Positions 35,927 to 45,315 of a stretch of DNA of 64,000 nucleotides are shown here, piece by piece. The notes beneath the pieces are model-generated. The model saw only the letters and a program-made list of their open reading frames with translations. It searched no databases and was not told the DNA's origin. The stretch is from Hahella sp. CCB-MM4 (GTDB taxonomy: Bacteria; Pseudomonadota; Gammaproteobacteria; Pseudomonadales; Oleiphilaceae), in assembly GCF_002260525.1 (NCBI RefSeq), contig NZ_MRYI01000004.1:1-64000 (forward strand), given 5' to 3'. The translations under genes were made by a program, and so were the position numbers. Within the stretch, counting starts at the first letter, position 1. Each line of letters begins with the position of its first letter.

Positions 35927-38173
35927 GTGCGTTACGAGAAGTTTGTCAGACCTGGTGTTATCGGCCTCTTGGTGCTGGTATCCGGGAATCTGTACGCTGA
36001 CGAAACGGCGAACCTTTTGGCATTTGAGCAGGACGCTTTCGGCTATTCCGGAACAATAGAGTCCGAAGACATTCCCGTCGTACTGACACCTGCCCGTCTT
36101 AAACAGCCCCGCTCGGAAGTACCGGCCACCGTCACTATCATTACCGACACCATGTTGAAAGACTATGGCATACGAAACCTGCATGACGCCTTTCGTCTGG
36201 TTCCCGGTATGACAGTCGGCTCAGTGTCTTCCAGTGTCCCCACCGTAAGTTACCATGGCACTAACGCCAGTGAACAAAGACGGCTGCAGGTGCTGGTGGA
36301 CGGGCGCTCGGTATATCATCCCAATCTGGCTAACGTGGATTGGCTGAATATTCCTGTCGCACTGGAGGATATCGCCCGGATTGAAATCAGCCGTGGCCCC
36401 AATGCCGCGGCTTACGGCGCCAATTCCTTTTTAGCCATTATCAACATTATTACCAAACACCCTTACGACACCCATGGCTCCACTGTTTCCTACTGGGACG
36501 GCAGCAACGGCTACAACCGCTACTATGGCGCCTATGGCAACGGGAACGAGAAATTTAACTACCGTCTATCAGTAAACGGGAAAAAGGGTAACGGCTTCGA
36601 TAAGCGGGCTGACGGCTCACCGTTTCTGGACAGTCACGATCTCGACGGATTTAATTTTTTTGGCAATGTCATGCTTTCTCCATCAGACCACCTCAACTTT
36701 CAATTGGGTCTGCTCAATGGGGATCATCAATATCACCCCAACGAAGGCGACGGCCAGGTCACGGTTCCGACCAGCGATGAGCGCGACCGCTATGCCTCAA
36801 TCAAATGGCAGCGTGAAGTCAGCCAGGACCATTTTTTCCATGTACAGGGTTATATCCAGAAGAATATACGGCGCCAGGACTGGATCAACTGCAACCACCC
36901 GATACTTTTCAGCAATAACCTGACTCAGCTCGCCAGCCGGAATCCTCGCTATAACAGCATCATGATAGGAGCCCTGGTCGATGGAGATTCAGACTTCTTC
37001 AATACAATACTGACAGCTGTCATGAAAGGTGAAAGTACGGGTCTTGGATCGCTGGAAGATGACATGCTGGCCGCTGCCGCAATACAGGAGGCCATTGATT
37101 ATGGCGGCGACGCGGAGGTCTGCGGACGAATCAATCTGGATATTGAGGAGACCCGGACCGACCTGGAATTCCAGGATACCTATCGTTTCAACGATGAATT
37201 CCGTCTGGTTTCGGGTCTCAGCCTGAGAAAAGACCAGTATACCTCTCAAACCTACTTTGGAGGAAGCGGGGAAAACTATCTTAAACGCCTCTTCTTCAAC
37301 CTTGAGTACCAACAACCGCTTTCATGGGGGCTAAATATCGGCGCCATGGCAGAAGACGATAACGCCAATGGCGCTTATCTCTCCCCAAGAGCTGCAGCCT
37401 ATTATCATATTGACGAACACCAGACCCTGAGGGCCGTGATTTCCCATGCCATACGTACCCCTGACACCTATGAACAATACGTTAGCTGGAGTTTCACTGC
37501 GACAGAGCTTGATCCTCCACTGAATGGACAAACAACCGCCACCACCTTTACCACACAGTCCCCCGGAGGTTTGGATAACGAAAAAATTGTCTCCCGGGAA
37601 ATCGGCTACTACGTAAACTATCCACGGCTGGGATGGGAAGCAGACATCAAGATCTATGACGATGACATGTGGGATCTGATCAGTGCTCCCCTGCAATATT
37701 TCTCCTTTGAGCCGGAAAACAATCTGCATATCGAGCAGAGAGGCGTCGAGTTGGAAACCAGCATCACCCCAATTCCAAGCGATACGGTTCGACTGACCTA
37801 CGCATATATGGACCAGGATGCAGAGTACACCGGCACGGCCGACTTTCTGTCGGACTATACATCCTTCACCGTGTCGAGACTCTATGACATTGAATCCCGC
37901 CTCTCGGCACAGAATTCAGGCAGCCTCGCCTGGGTACATCGGTTTACCACGAATTTCCGTACCACTCTGTTGTATTATGTGGCGGATCAACTGGCCGAAT
38001 ATGACTATCAGCGTTATGATGCAGTCTTGTCATACGAGCGCACCTTTCGCGGCGTGGAAATGGATCTGACGGTAAAACTTGAACACTATCCCAACTCAGA
38101 TCCGTTTATGTACAGCAATAATAATCTTGATGACCGCAATCACTTATATGTGGGTGTGGGGATGAAGTTCTGA
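35927..38173 (+). CDS. TonB-dependent outer-membrane receptor
   Basis: A 748-residue TonB-dependent receptor. GTG start with an exact AGGAGG 5 nt upstream. The signal ends at NLYAD. The plug (about 50-175) is clear: VPATVTIITDTMLKDYG, LHDAFRLVPGM, LVDGRSVYHP, IARIEISRGPNAAAYGANSF. The barrel ends in VGVGMKF. The TonB box probably lies near IESEDIPVVLTPARLKQ. It takes up a siderophore, vitamin or other scarce ligand. It leads a tight cluster with a binding-protein gene (17-bp gap) and a hybrid kinase, so it may also supply the signal molecule to them. Confidence 0.94.
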   Translation: MRYEKFVRPGVIGLLVLVSGNLYADETANLLAFEQDAFGYSGTIESEDIPVVLTPARLKQPRSEVPATVTIITDTMLKDYGIRNLHDAFRLVPGMTVGSVSSSVPTVSYHGTNASEQRRLQVLVDGRSVYHPNLANVDWLNIPVALEDIARIEISRGPNAAAYGANSFLAIINIITKHPYDTHGSTVSYWDGSNGYNRYYGAYGNGNEKFNYRLSVNGKKGNGFDKRADGSPFLDSHDLDGFNFFGNVMLSPSDHLNFQLGLLNGDHQYHPNEGDGQVTVPTSDERDRYASIKWQREVSQDHFFHVQGYIQKNIRRQDWINCNHPILFSNNLTQLASRNPRYNSIMIGALVDGDSDFFNTILTAVMKGESTGLGSLEDDMLAAAAIQEAIDYGGDAEVCGRINLDIEETRTDLEFQDTYRFNDEFRLVSGLSLRKDQYTSQTYFGGSGENYLKRLFFNLEYQQPLSWGLNIGAMAEDDNANGAYLSPRAAAYYHIDEHQTLRAVISHAIRTPDTYEQYVSWSFTATELDPPLNGQTTATTFTTQSPGGLDNEKIVSREIGYYVNYPRLGWEADIKIYDDDMWDLISAPLQYFSFEPENNLHIEQRGVELETSITPIPSDTVRLTYAYMDQDAEYTGTADFLSDYTSFTVSRLYDIESRLSAQNSGSLAWVHRFTTNFRTTLLYYVADQLAEYDYQRYDAVLSYERTFRGVEMDLTVKLEHYPNSDPFMYSNNNLDDRNHLYVGVGMKF

Positions 38174-38190
38174 TCCGGCAGGAATCAAGG

Positions 38191-39126
38191 ATGACACTGT
38201 TGTTGCCATATCAATCAACCAGATTACTCAGTCAGAGACTGACCCGCCTGCATTTTTGGTGGGTTATTCTTCTCAATATTGCTTTCGCCGGTAACGCACA
38301 TTCCGCTGTCCACATCTATGTGGTAAGCCCTACGGAAAACCAGGTGGCAGAAGCTTTTGTTAAGCGATTTGATACCTTGCGCCCCGAAGCATGGCAGTTA
38401 TCCAGGGTGTCCACCCCTCCCCCGGCCGCCGACGACCGGGACAAAAGTATCGCCATATGCCTGGGTGAAAAAATGCTGGCCCAGAATTGCACTAGCGCCC
38501 CTGAAAGCCTGGTACTTGCACTTTTTGTATCAAAAGATCGTCTGGACGATTACCAGGCAAAGCTTAAGGCATTCAAGCTAAGCGGCATTTACCTCGACGC
38601 GCCACTGCAACGCCAGGCAGAGCTGACCCGGCTCTTGCTTCCAGGAGTCACCCAGGCCGCCATTCTGAGTTCGCAACCCATAACACTGCCCATACAAGAA
38701 GCCGCCGGACAAACGTTCACCGTTTATCAGCTAGACACCGATGAAGGTCTTCCGCGCCTCTTAAACCGGGCGCTGGAAAAGAGTGACTATATCCTCGGCA
38801 TTCCCGATTTCAGTATTTACAACGGCAGGCAGATTCGACAGATTCTTTTGACTGCCTATCGCCACAATAAAGTGTTGATCGGGCCTTCACTGGCTTTTGT
38901 CAATGCTGGAGGGCTGGCGACCACCTACTCAACAGCTGAGGATTATGCTCATCAGACTGTAGAGATGATCAACTCGTTTCTGAATGATGGCAAAGTACCG
39001 GAGCCGGTCTTTGCCAAATATTTTGCAGTGGCTGTAAACCGGCAGGTTGCCAGGTCTCTGAATTTAATTGTTCCCGACGCAGAAGCGTTGCAAACCAAGT
39101 TAGAGTTACTCGAGGCTCAACCATGA
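38191..39126 (+). CDS. Periplasmic ABC-type substrate-binding protein (PF04392-like)
   Basis: A 311-residue exported binding protein. Signal: VILLNIAFAGNAHSA. It resembles the PF04392 substrate-binding group, with a Rossmann-like lobe (RLLLPGVTQAAILSS) and the late YRHNKVLIGPSLAFVNAGGLATTYS box typical of that family. No ABC permease is present. Instead the gene overlaps the downstream hybrid kinase by 4 bp. The simplest reading is that this protein hands ligand information to the kinase. Confidence 0.85.
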   Translation: MTLLLPYQSTRLLSQRLTRLHFWWVILLNIAFAGNAHSAVHIYVVSPTENQVAEAFVKRFDTLRPEAWQLSRVSTPPPAADDRDKSIAICLGEKMLAQNCTSAPESLVLALFVSKDRLDDYQAKLKAFKLSGIYLDAPLQRQAELTRLLLPGVTQAAILSSQPITLPIQEAAGQTFTVYQLDTDEGLPRLLNRALEKSDYILGIPDFSIYNGRQIRQILLTAYRHNKVLIGPSLAFVNAGGLATTYSTAEDYAHQTVEMINSFLNDGKVPEPVFAKYFAVAVNRQVARSLNLIVPDAEALQTKLELLEAQP

Positions 39127-41063
39127 GTAAGCGTCCCCGGCAATGGAGTATATACAGGAAATCCCTGTTCCTTGGCCTGATCCCAAGCGGATTGATGTTT
39201 GTATGCCTGCTGTTCTTCTTTACCTCAGCCCGTTTGACAGAAACCAAATCGGACCTGATACAGCGCGGCCAACTGATTGCTGACCAACTTGCCATCAGCT
39301 CGGAATACAATGTCATTTCTGGAAACTTACGTGCCCTCCGGGACTTAATCGGAAAAGTGGCTGACTCCGAAATTGTTCATCAAATTCGTGTTTTGGATAT
39401 GCTCGGCGATACCCTCGCCACCGCCAAAGGTTCCGGATTTGACGCCGACCGCGATTCCTTAATCGTCCTTTCCGCAGATATTGTCCAAGCCAAAATTGAA
39501 TTGCCTGAAGACACGTTTTCCAGCTTCATCGATGACAGCCGTCGGCGCTCGCGCCCCATTACAGTAGGACGAATTGAAGTCAGTCTGAACGAGCAATCGA
39601 TTATCGACGGCCAGAACAGAATTCTCTTCAGTTCCGCAGCGGTGGCCTCGCTGTTATTTCTTCTGACTTTCCTGGTTGTTAGAAATATGGCCCGCAGCAT
39701 TGCCGACCCCATCGAAGTCCTCACGCAACAGGTGGAACAGATCAAGGACGGCGACTATGAGACCCGGGTGCCGGAAATCAAAGGACAGGAACTTTCCCAG
39801 CTAAGGGACAGCATCAATCGTCTGGCCCTGGAGCTGGACAATGCCCGTACAGAACATCAAAAGCATATCGTGGAGACCGAAAAGGCCCGTATAGAAGCAG
39901 AGTCCGCCAGTCGGGCAAAAAGTGAGTTTCTGGCGATCATGAGTCACGAACTCCGAACCCCCATCAATGGTGTTCTGGGTATGCTTCAGCTCCTGAAGGA
40001 AACCAGTTTAAGTAATGAGCAAAGCGAATTCGCCAATATTGCTGAGAGGTCCACAGAACAGCTAACGACGGTGATCGACGACATTCTCGATTACTCCAAA
40101 ATGGAACGGGGACGCCTTTCAATCGACCTGATTGAATTCAACCTTAAAAACCTGATTCATGATACCGTTAACTCACTGCGGCCCAAGCTCGAAGAAAAAG
40201 GGCTGCACTACGAAGAAGTCTTTATCGGCCCTCTTCAAGATGCTCTGGTGACCTCAGATCCAGGCAGACTACGTCAGGTGCTTGCCAATATTTTCAACAA
40301 CGCCATTAAGTTCACCGAACAGGGGCATATACGTCTTCAAGCCACCTGGTCGGAACTGGGGCCCAATAAGCTGATGTTTACCTGCAGCATTGAGGACAGT
40401 GGCATCGGCATTGCCCGGGAACAACAAAAGCACATGTTTAATTCGTTCTCCCAGGTCGATCAGAGCCCTTCACGTCGCTATGGGGGAACCGGTCTGGGCC
40501 TATCCATTGCCAAGCGCATTCTGGAACTCCTGCAGGGACGAATTGAAGTGGAAAGTGAGCTGGAAAAAGGCAGCCTTTTCACCTTCAGCCTGGAGCTGCA
40601 TTACCGTCATAGCAGCTTTTCCCCAAATTCCCACGCTTCCGTGAGTCAGCGCAAAATTCGCGGACGGGCACTGGTTGTGGAAGATAATCTGGTCAATCAG
40701 AAAGTGGCTGCTGCGATGTTGGAGAAGTTGGGGCTGGAGACAGAGCTGGCCCAGAATGGGGAGGAAGCGCTCAAGCGTTTCAAGTCCAACCGTTACGATC
40801 TGATATTCATGGATTGTCAGATGCCCGTGATGGACGGTTTTCAAGCCACCAGAGCAATTCGCAGCTATGAAAGGAGTTCAAGCTTTGTCAGCGCCACCCC
40901 GATCATCGCCATAACGGCCAATGCCATGGACGGGGTCACCGAGCAGTGTATGGACGCCGGCATGAATGACTACCTGGCCAAACCGATTAAGAAGGATCAA
41001 TTGGAAGAATGCATCAAGAACTGGCTGGACAAGCCGAAACCGGAAAACACCCCTGCGTCCTGA
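39123..41063 (+). CDS. Hybrid sensor histidine kinase/response regulator
   Basis: A 646-residue membrane kinase. Transmembrane segments about 14-36 and 167-187 frame a periplasmic sensor of some 130 residues. HAMP about 188-242, then coiled coil. HisKA has FLAIMSHELRTPINGVLG with phospho-acceptor His275. HATPase shows N-box NNAIKF (about 392), EDSGIGI (424-430) and GGTGLGLSIA (454-462). The REC domain starts VVEDNLVNQKVA, with acceptor Asp564 in IFMDCQMPVMDGFQA. No HPt or DNA-binding output domain is fused, so a partner elsewhere completes the relay. ATGA overlap with the binding-protein gene. Confidence 0.94.
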   Translation: MSKRPRQWSIYRKSLFLGLIPSGLMFVCLLFFFTSARLTETKSDLIQRGQLIADQLAISSEYNVISGNLRALRDLIGKVADSEIVHQIRVLDMLGDTLATAKGSGFDADRDSLIVLSADIVQAKIELPEDTFSSFIDDSRRRSRPITVGRIEVSLNEQSIIDGQNRILFSSAAVASLLFLLTFLVVRNMARSIADPIEVLTQQVEQIKDGDYETRVPEIKGQELSQLRDSINRLALELDNARTEHQKHIVETEKARIEAESASRAKSEFLAIMSHELRTPINGVLGMLQLLKETSLSNEQSEFANIAERSTEQLTTVIDDILDYSKMERGRLSIDLIEFNLKNLIHDTVNSLRPKLEEKGLHYEEVFIGPLQDALVTSDPGRLRQVLANIFNNAIKFTEQGHIRLQATWSELGPNKLMFTCSIEDSGIGIAREQQKHMFNSFSQVDQSPSRRYGGTGLGLSIAKRILELLQGRIEVESELEKGSLFTFSLELHYRHSSFSPNSHASVSQRKIRGRALVVEDNLVNQKVAAAMLEKLGLETELAQNGEEALKRFKSNRYDLIFMDCQMPVMDGFQATRAIRSYERSSSFVSATPIIAITANAMDGVTEQCMDAGMNDYLAKPIKKDQLEECIKNWLDKPKPENTPAS

Positions 41064-41219
41064 GAAACAGTGGCTTTCCGGCCTGAACGCTCATTCTCTG
41101 CCCAAGAGCTTCGCTTGCTCTAAAGGGAGACTCTGTCGTTCTGCCTATCTCCCCTTGTCGCTCTTTCTATCCTCTTCAATCGATCCACATGGCAGGCCTT
41201 AATCCTTCACTTTAAAGGC

Positions 41220-42566
41220 TTAATCGCCAACCGGCTCCCGCATAGTGACATATTCTTCGGCACTGGAAGGATGAATCCCGATTGTAGTATCGAAAATCTT
41301 CTTGGTTGCCCCTGCCCTGATCGCAATGGCGATTCCCTGAATAATTTCCGCTGCGTCCGGGCCCACCATATGGGCAGCGATAACTTTATCGGTGGCACCA
41401 TCCACCAATAGTTTCATCATCGTCCTTTCCTGATTGCCACTGACAGTATTCTTCAGAGCCCGAAAAGCAGAACGGTATACTTTTAACTGCGGGAATTGCT
41501 GTCTGGCCTCTTCCTCCGTCGGCCCGACAGTGGCAACGCTGGGTTGTGAGAATACGGCGGTGGGAATTCTGACGTAATCAACCCCTACCGGATCGCCTCC
41601 AAAGAGCTTGTTGGCAACGTACATACCTTCTGCCAGCGCCACAGGCGTTAACTGCATCCGATTGATAACGTCGCCGACGGCATAGATACCCGGGACGTTA
41701 GTCTGGTAATCCTCGTTTACCAATATCTCGCCATCAGCCCCCAAGGCAACACCAGCCAAATCGAGACCCAGATCCTGGGTAAGTGGCTTTCTTCCGGTGG
41801 CATACAATACCAGCCCGGTGGACAGCTCTTCTCCGGAATTCAATTTGAGCCGATATTCTTTTTCCGAGAGTTTCTCCATTGATTCAATACTGGTGGACAG
41901 ATGGACCTTAATCCCTTTGCGATCGAGCTCTTCTGCCAGATGATGGCGTACATCTCCATCAAATCGCTTCAGCAGACTGGACCCACGATAGATCAAGTGG
42001 GTAGACACCCCAAGCCCGGCAAGAATGCCGGCGAACTCTACCGCGATATATCCTCCGCCAACCACAACTGCGTGGGTAGGCAGAGAATCCAGGTAAAACA
42101 TATGATCAGAAATCAGAGCATGCTCACTGCCGGGAAAATCAGGCTTGAATGGATAGCTGCCTGTGGCGATCAGGATATTCTTTGCCCTTAACGTCTCACC
42201 ATTGACTTCCACCGTATTCGGTGAACTTATCCGCCCACGACCGTTATAGATAGTCACCCCGGCATTCTTCAGCAGATTTTCATAAATACCGTTGAGGCGG
42301 GCAATTTCGGCGTTCTTATTCTCCACCAGGGTTGGCCAGTCAAACTGGGTTGACTGCGTGCTCCAACCAAAACGGTGTGCATCATGAAAATCCTCCCCAT
42401 AGTGAGAGGCGTAGACAAACAGCTTTTTAGGAACGCATCCGACATTCACACAAGTACCGCCGTAAAAGCGCTCTTCAATAATGGCAACCTTGGCGCCTTT
42501 CTGTGCTGACATTCGGGCGCAACGAACCCCACCGGATCCTGCTCCGATGACAATTAGATCATACAT
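41220..42566 (-). CDS. gor: Glutathione-disulphide reductase
   Basis: A 448-residue FAD/NADPH disulphide reductase. FAD motif: DLIVIGAGSGGVRCAR; redox pair Cys39-Cys44 in GGTCVNVGCVPKK; NADPH-binding VVGGGYIAVEFAGILAGLG; C-terminal active-site GIHPSSAEEYVTM. It keeps glutathione reduced. Start taken at 42566 (MYDLIVIGAG), since the longer frame adds 49 residues that no homologous protein has. It lies 43 bp after the acetyltransferase stop on the same strand, so the two are probably co-transcribed. Confidence 0.95.
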   Translation of the reverse strand: MYDLIVIGAGSGGVRCARMSAQKGAKVAIIEERFYGGTCVNVGCVPKKLFVYASHYGEDFHDAHRFGWSTQSTQFDWPTLVENKNAEIARLNGIYENLLKNAGVTIYNGRGRISSPNTVEVNGETLRAKNILIATGSYPFKPDFPGSEHALISDHMFYLDSLPTHAVVVGGGYIAVEFAGILAGLGVSTHLIYRGSSLLKRFDGDVRHHLAEELDRKGIKVHLSTSIESMEKLSEKEYRLKLNSGEELSTGLVLYATGRKPLTQDLGLDLAGVALGADGEILVNEDYQTNVPGIYAVGDVINRMQLTPVALAEGMYVANKLFGGDPVGVDYVRIPTAVFSQPSVATVGPTEEEARQQFPQLKVYRSAFRALKNTVSGNQERTMMKLLVDGATDKVIAAHMVGPDAAEIIQGIAIAIRAGATKKIFDTTIGIHPSSAEEYVTMREPVGD

Positions 42567-42609
42567 TCTCAGACTCTCTCTGGTGCCTTGAACAGTCCTG
42601 CCAAACAGA

Positions 42610-43236
42610 TTACAGACAGGACTTGAATAGCACTGCTTCGGTGATATTGCCCAGGCGAACCTCACCCACTTTTTTGAATCCCAAAGTCTGGTAGAAACGG
42701 ATATAACGGGCATTTCCCGTGTCCAACCCGATTCCTGAGGACTTTGGACTTTGTTTGCAGATACCTTCTACAACTTTCATCAGTGATCGTCCGTAACCTC
42801 TTCCCTGGTACTTCGGATGTACACCGATAAACGGCAAATGATGGTGTGTATCTTCAGGCAGACAGGCATGGACTTGTTCGTGGTAGTCCATAAACCTTTT
42901 GGTGGATGACAATCCGGCGGTCAGCATCATCCGGATTCGCCAGTTGAATTGATCAGCCAGACTGAATCTGGCCTCCGGACTACCAATAAACGCGACGGCG
43001 GACAGTGTCTCTCCGTCAACCAGTCCTATTGCTTCCTGGTCGTGGGCAAAGTGTAACTCCAAACCCTCCCTGATCGTCGCACGGACCCGTTGGTCATAAC
43101 CCGGTCGTGATGCATCAAACAGGTACTGGAAAGTCGGCTCATGGCGGTACGCGTGAAACAAAATGGACTTGGCTTCAGACAACGCGCTACGGTCGAGTTT
43201 TACCAGTTGGGTCTCATCTACGATTTCCCCAATCAT
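42610..43236 (-). CDS. GNAT-family N-acetyltransferase
   Basis: A 208-residue acetyltransferase of the GNAT fold. The acetyl-CoA binding motif is FIGVHPKYQGRGYGRSLMK, followed by a late GLDTGNARYIRFYQTLGFKKVGE (end of the fold, quoted in part: YIRFYQTLGFKK). The first part has a His-rich central segment. The start at 43236 is fixed by AGGAGA 7 nt upstream; the longer frame is not supported. Substrate unknown; upstream of gor on the same strand. Confidence 0.88.
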   Translation of the reverse strand: MIGEIVDETQLVKLDRSALSEAKSILFHAYRHEPTFQYLFDASRPGYDQRVRATIREGLELHFAHDQEAIGLVDGETLSAVAFIGSPEARFSLADQFNWRIRMMLTAGLSSTKRFMDYHEQVHACLPEDTHHHLPFIGVHPKYQGRGYGRSLMKVVEGICKQSPKSSGIGLDTGNARYIRFYQTLGFKKVGEVRLGNITEAVLFKSCL

Positions 43237-43451
43237 ATTTTGTCTCCTGAATGCTAATATTATTTTTATAATTAAACGGCTTACAATCCCTCTAAGCTCA
43301 ATGCAGTTTTCTATTGGCTGCTCCAATACTGTCCTTTCAGATGACAATTCCCCCTCACTTGAGAACGGCATCCCAACAGGATTATTTATAGCAGACTCAG
43401 AAGCATACGACCTAAGTCTAACTAACGCTGATCTTCTCGATATTAAAACCT

Positions 43452-43970
43452 TTAGATGGTTAAAGAAAGCCTTGCACTGACTTCACCAGGCTGATCACTC
43501 TTATCAATATTCACCTGCTCAGCCTTAACCCCGTACTTGGCCTCAAGATCACTTACCCACAACATCATCTGGTTAAATGACACTTTATCCAGCCAAACGT
43601 TCACTTTGTCGTCACCGCGAGGTTCAAATCTCTGCAATTCAATTTTGAACTTCTGGGCCGTCGAGCTGATGGTCGATAACAAAGACTGGCCGCTTAGGTT
43701 ACCCTTGGACTGAGAGTTCTGGTTTTTGGCAATCGCCCGGGCTCTGGCTTCATTTTCCTTCATCCAGACCAGATCCTTGTAACCCTGCTCTGCGGATGTT
43801 TTGGCGTTATTCAGATTCGATTGCACCGGCACCCAGATCATCATATACACCATGAATATCGCCACTGCGACTGAGAGCCATTTCAGAGATGCCTGATCCC
43901 TTGACGGCAGGGCGTAATACCAGGTCGATGCTTTTGCCAGGGCTGGAAACTTCCTTAACAACTGCCCCAT
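43452..43970 (-). CDS. gspM: Type II secretion system protein GspM
   Basis: The 172-residue inner-membrane GspM. One membrane segment near residues 31-50 (VAVAIFMVYMMIWVPV), preceded by a short basic cytoplasmic N-terminus, and a ferredoxin-like periplasmic domain with SFNQMMLWVSDLEAKYGV. GspM stabilises GspL and the assembly platform. It starts 1 bp after the gspL stop. No gspN or gspO follows; the T2SS block ends here. Confidence 0.92.
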   Translation of the reverse strand: MGQLLRKFPALAKASTWYYALPSRDQASLKWLSVAVAIFMVYMMIWVPVQSNLNNAKTSAEQGYKDLVWMKENEARARAIAKNQNSQSKGNLSGQSLLSTISSTAQKFKIELQRFEPRGDDKVNVWLDKVSFNQMMLWVSDLEAKYGVKAEQVNIDKSDQPGEVSARLSLTI

Positions 43971-43971
43971 A

Positions 43972-45243
43972 TCAAGATCCTCCCTTGATCGTTAACTTGC
44001 CACGTACATAGCCTTGCTCTCTGATGGCTGAGCCGATACCCACTTCATACCCCTGCTGCACCAAAGCCTGCTTATAACGATCCAGATCATCAAGACTGGG
44101 AGCCCTGACTTCAATAGCAAGCTCACCTCTCTGATCACTATATTGGAGGTTGTTGAAAGCCATATTTGCCTTCTGTGGCTGCAGAGACACCTGATAACCA
44201 GCCTCGCCCAATAAACTCAGGAATCCGGCACCGGATTGACTGTTGGCCGCATTGGTCAGCTTCCCTTCCAACTGGCGCTTCGGATTGGCTACCGTTCTTT
44301 CACCGGGGAACATTCTTTTATATAGCGCCAGGGACTGCTCCCGATATTCACCGGCCTGATTCTTATAGATATATGCCTGGGTTAAATCGAATCCGATCTG
44401 GATCACGAACCATGCACAAGCCACCGCAGCCACGGGCCACCAGCGCTTGATCCCCGAAGAAGAGCGTGTGGTATTGGGAGCAAAGTCACCTTGACAGACA
44501 TTGTCCAGATCCTGATTGACAAAATATGAGGCACATAGCAGCTCAAAGGTGCTCAACTCGTGGGTTTCAATGGTTGGCAGAATATTGTCGATATGCTCCA
44601 GCTGAGCCAGTATGACCTGGTAGGTTTCTCTCTCTTTTTGCTCGATCAGAACTTTGAGCGTCAGCTCCTCTTCTGTCGTCTGCCCTCTCAGCTCCAGAAA
44701 CGGCGGTAAGTTCTGGTGATGCATTCTAAGAACGGTCTGACCTTTTTCGTATACCAGTACATCTGCACCGTCAAACACCACCGTGATGGCCGCCCCCTCA
44801 GTGGCGGCCAACTGCGCATCGACATAAATACCGTACAGCGGAAAGCCAATGCCTTTGGCCAGGTCATACCATTCTTGCATTCTGGCGTCACTGATCAGCA
44901 TCACGGGATATTCTTCCCGGGATAACTTGGTTCCCAAAACCAGGTGCATCGACTCAATGTCTTCAGCGACATTTTCTTCGATAGCGTACGGCAGAGCCTG
45001 ACGGACATAGCGGCTCTGCTTGGCGGGGATATTCGCCACGCAATAACTGAAGTCGCTCGCGGGCACAATAAAGTGCACCCAGACGTCCTCCAGAGCATGC
45101 TGTGAAACGATGTCCTTCAGCTCGTCAGCAGTGGCAGTGCCGGCACCGATTCTCTCGCCGCCGTATGAATACAAAGCCCAATCAAGCCTTTCCGGCTGTT
45201 CGTCTACCGGGGGTATCGGGCGAATAAATAGTTTTATTGTCAT
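43972..45243 (-). CDS. gspL: Type II secretion system protein GspL
   Basis: A 423-residue bitopic protein. The N-terminal cytoplasmic actin-like domain recruits GspE (DWALYSYGGERIGAG at the start, VANIPAKQSRYVRQALPYAIEE). One membrane helix near 272-290 (WWPVAAVACAWFVIQIGF), and a C-terminal ferredoxin-like periplasmic domain with the YDQ-type NLQYSDQRGELAIEVRA. It links the ATPase to the platform and to GspM. Spaced 72 bp from gspK. Confidence 0.93.
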   Translation of the reverse strand: MTIKLFIRPIPPVDEQPERLDWALYSYGGERIGAGTATADELKDIVSQHALEDVWVHFIVPASDFSYCVANIPAKQSRYVRQALPYAIEENVAEDIESMHLVLGTKLSREEYPVMLISDARMQEWYDLAKGIGFPLYGIYVDAQLAATEGAAITVVFDGADVLVYEKGQTVLRMHHQNLPPFLELRGQTTEEELTLKVLIEQKERETYQVILAQLEHIDNILPTIETHELSTFELLCASYFVNQDLDNVCQGDFAPNTTRSSSGIKRWWPVAAVACAWFVIQIGFDLTQAYIYKNQAGEYREQSLALYKRMFPGERTVANPKRQLEGKLTNAANSQSGAGFLSLLGEAGYQVSLQPQKANMAFNNLQYSDQRGELAIEVRAPSLDDLDRYKQALVQQGYEVGIGSAIREQGYVRGKLTIKGGS

Positions 45244-45315
45244 ATGTGTTTTAAGTACTTATAAACCAAACCGCTGAGTTCCATGACAGGCGGCGCTGAA
45301 AACAAACTCTGTTTT

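Noticed and set aside
38191-39126. Component of an ABC importer
   Set aside because: No permease or ATPase gene accompanies it; the gene is fused by overlap to a sensor kinase instead.
43301-43480. Plus-strand frame of 59 codons after the acetyltransferase
   Set aside because: No ribosome site, overlaps the 3' end of gspM head-on, and no recognisable motif. A weak candidate only.
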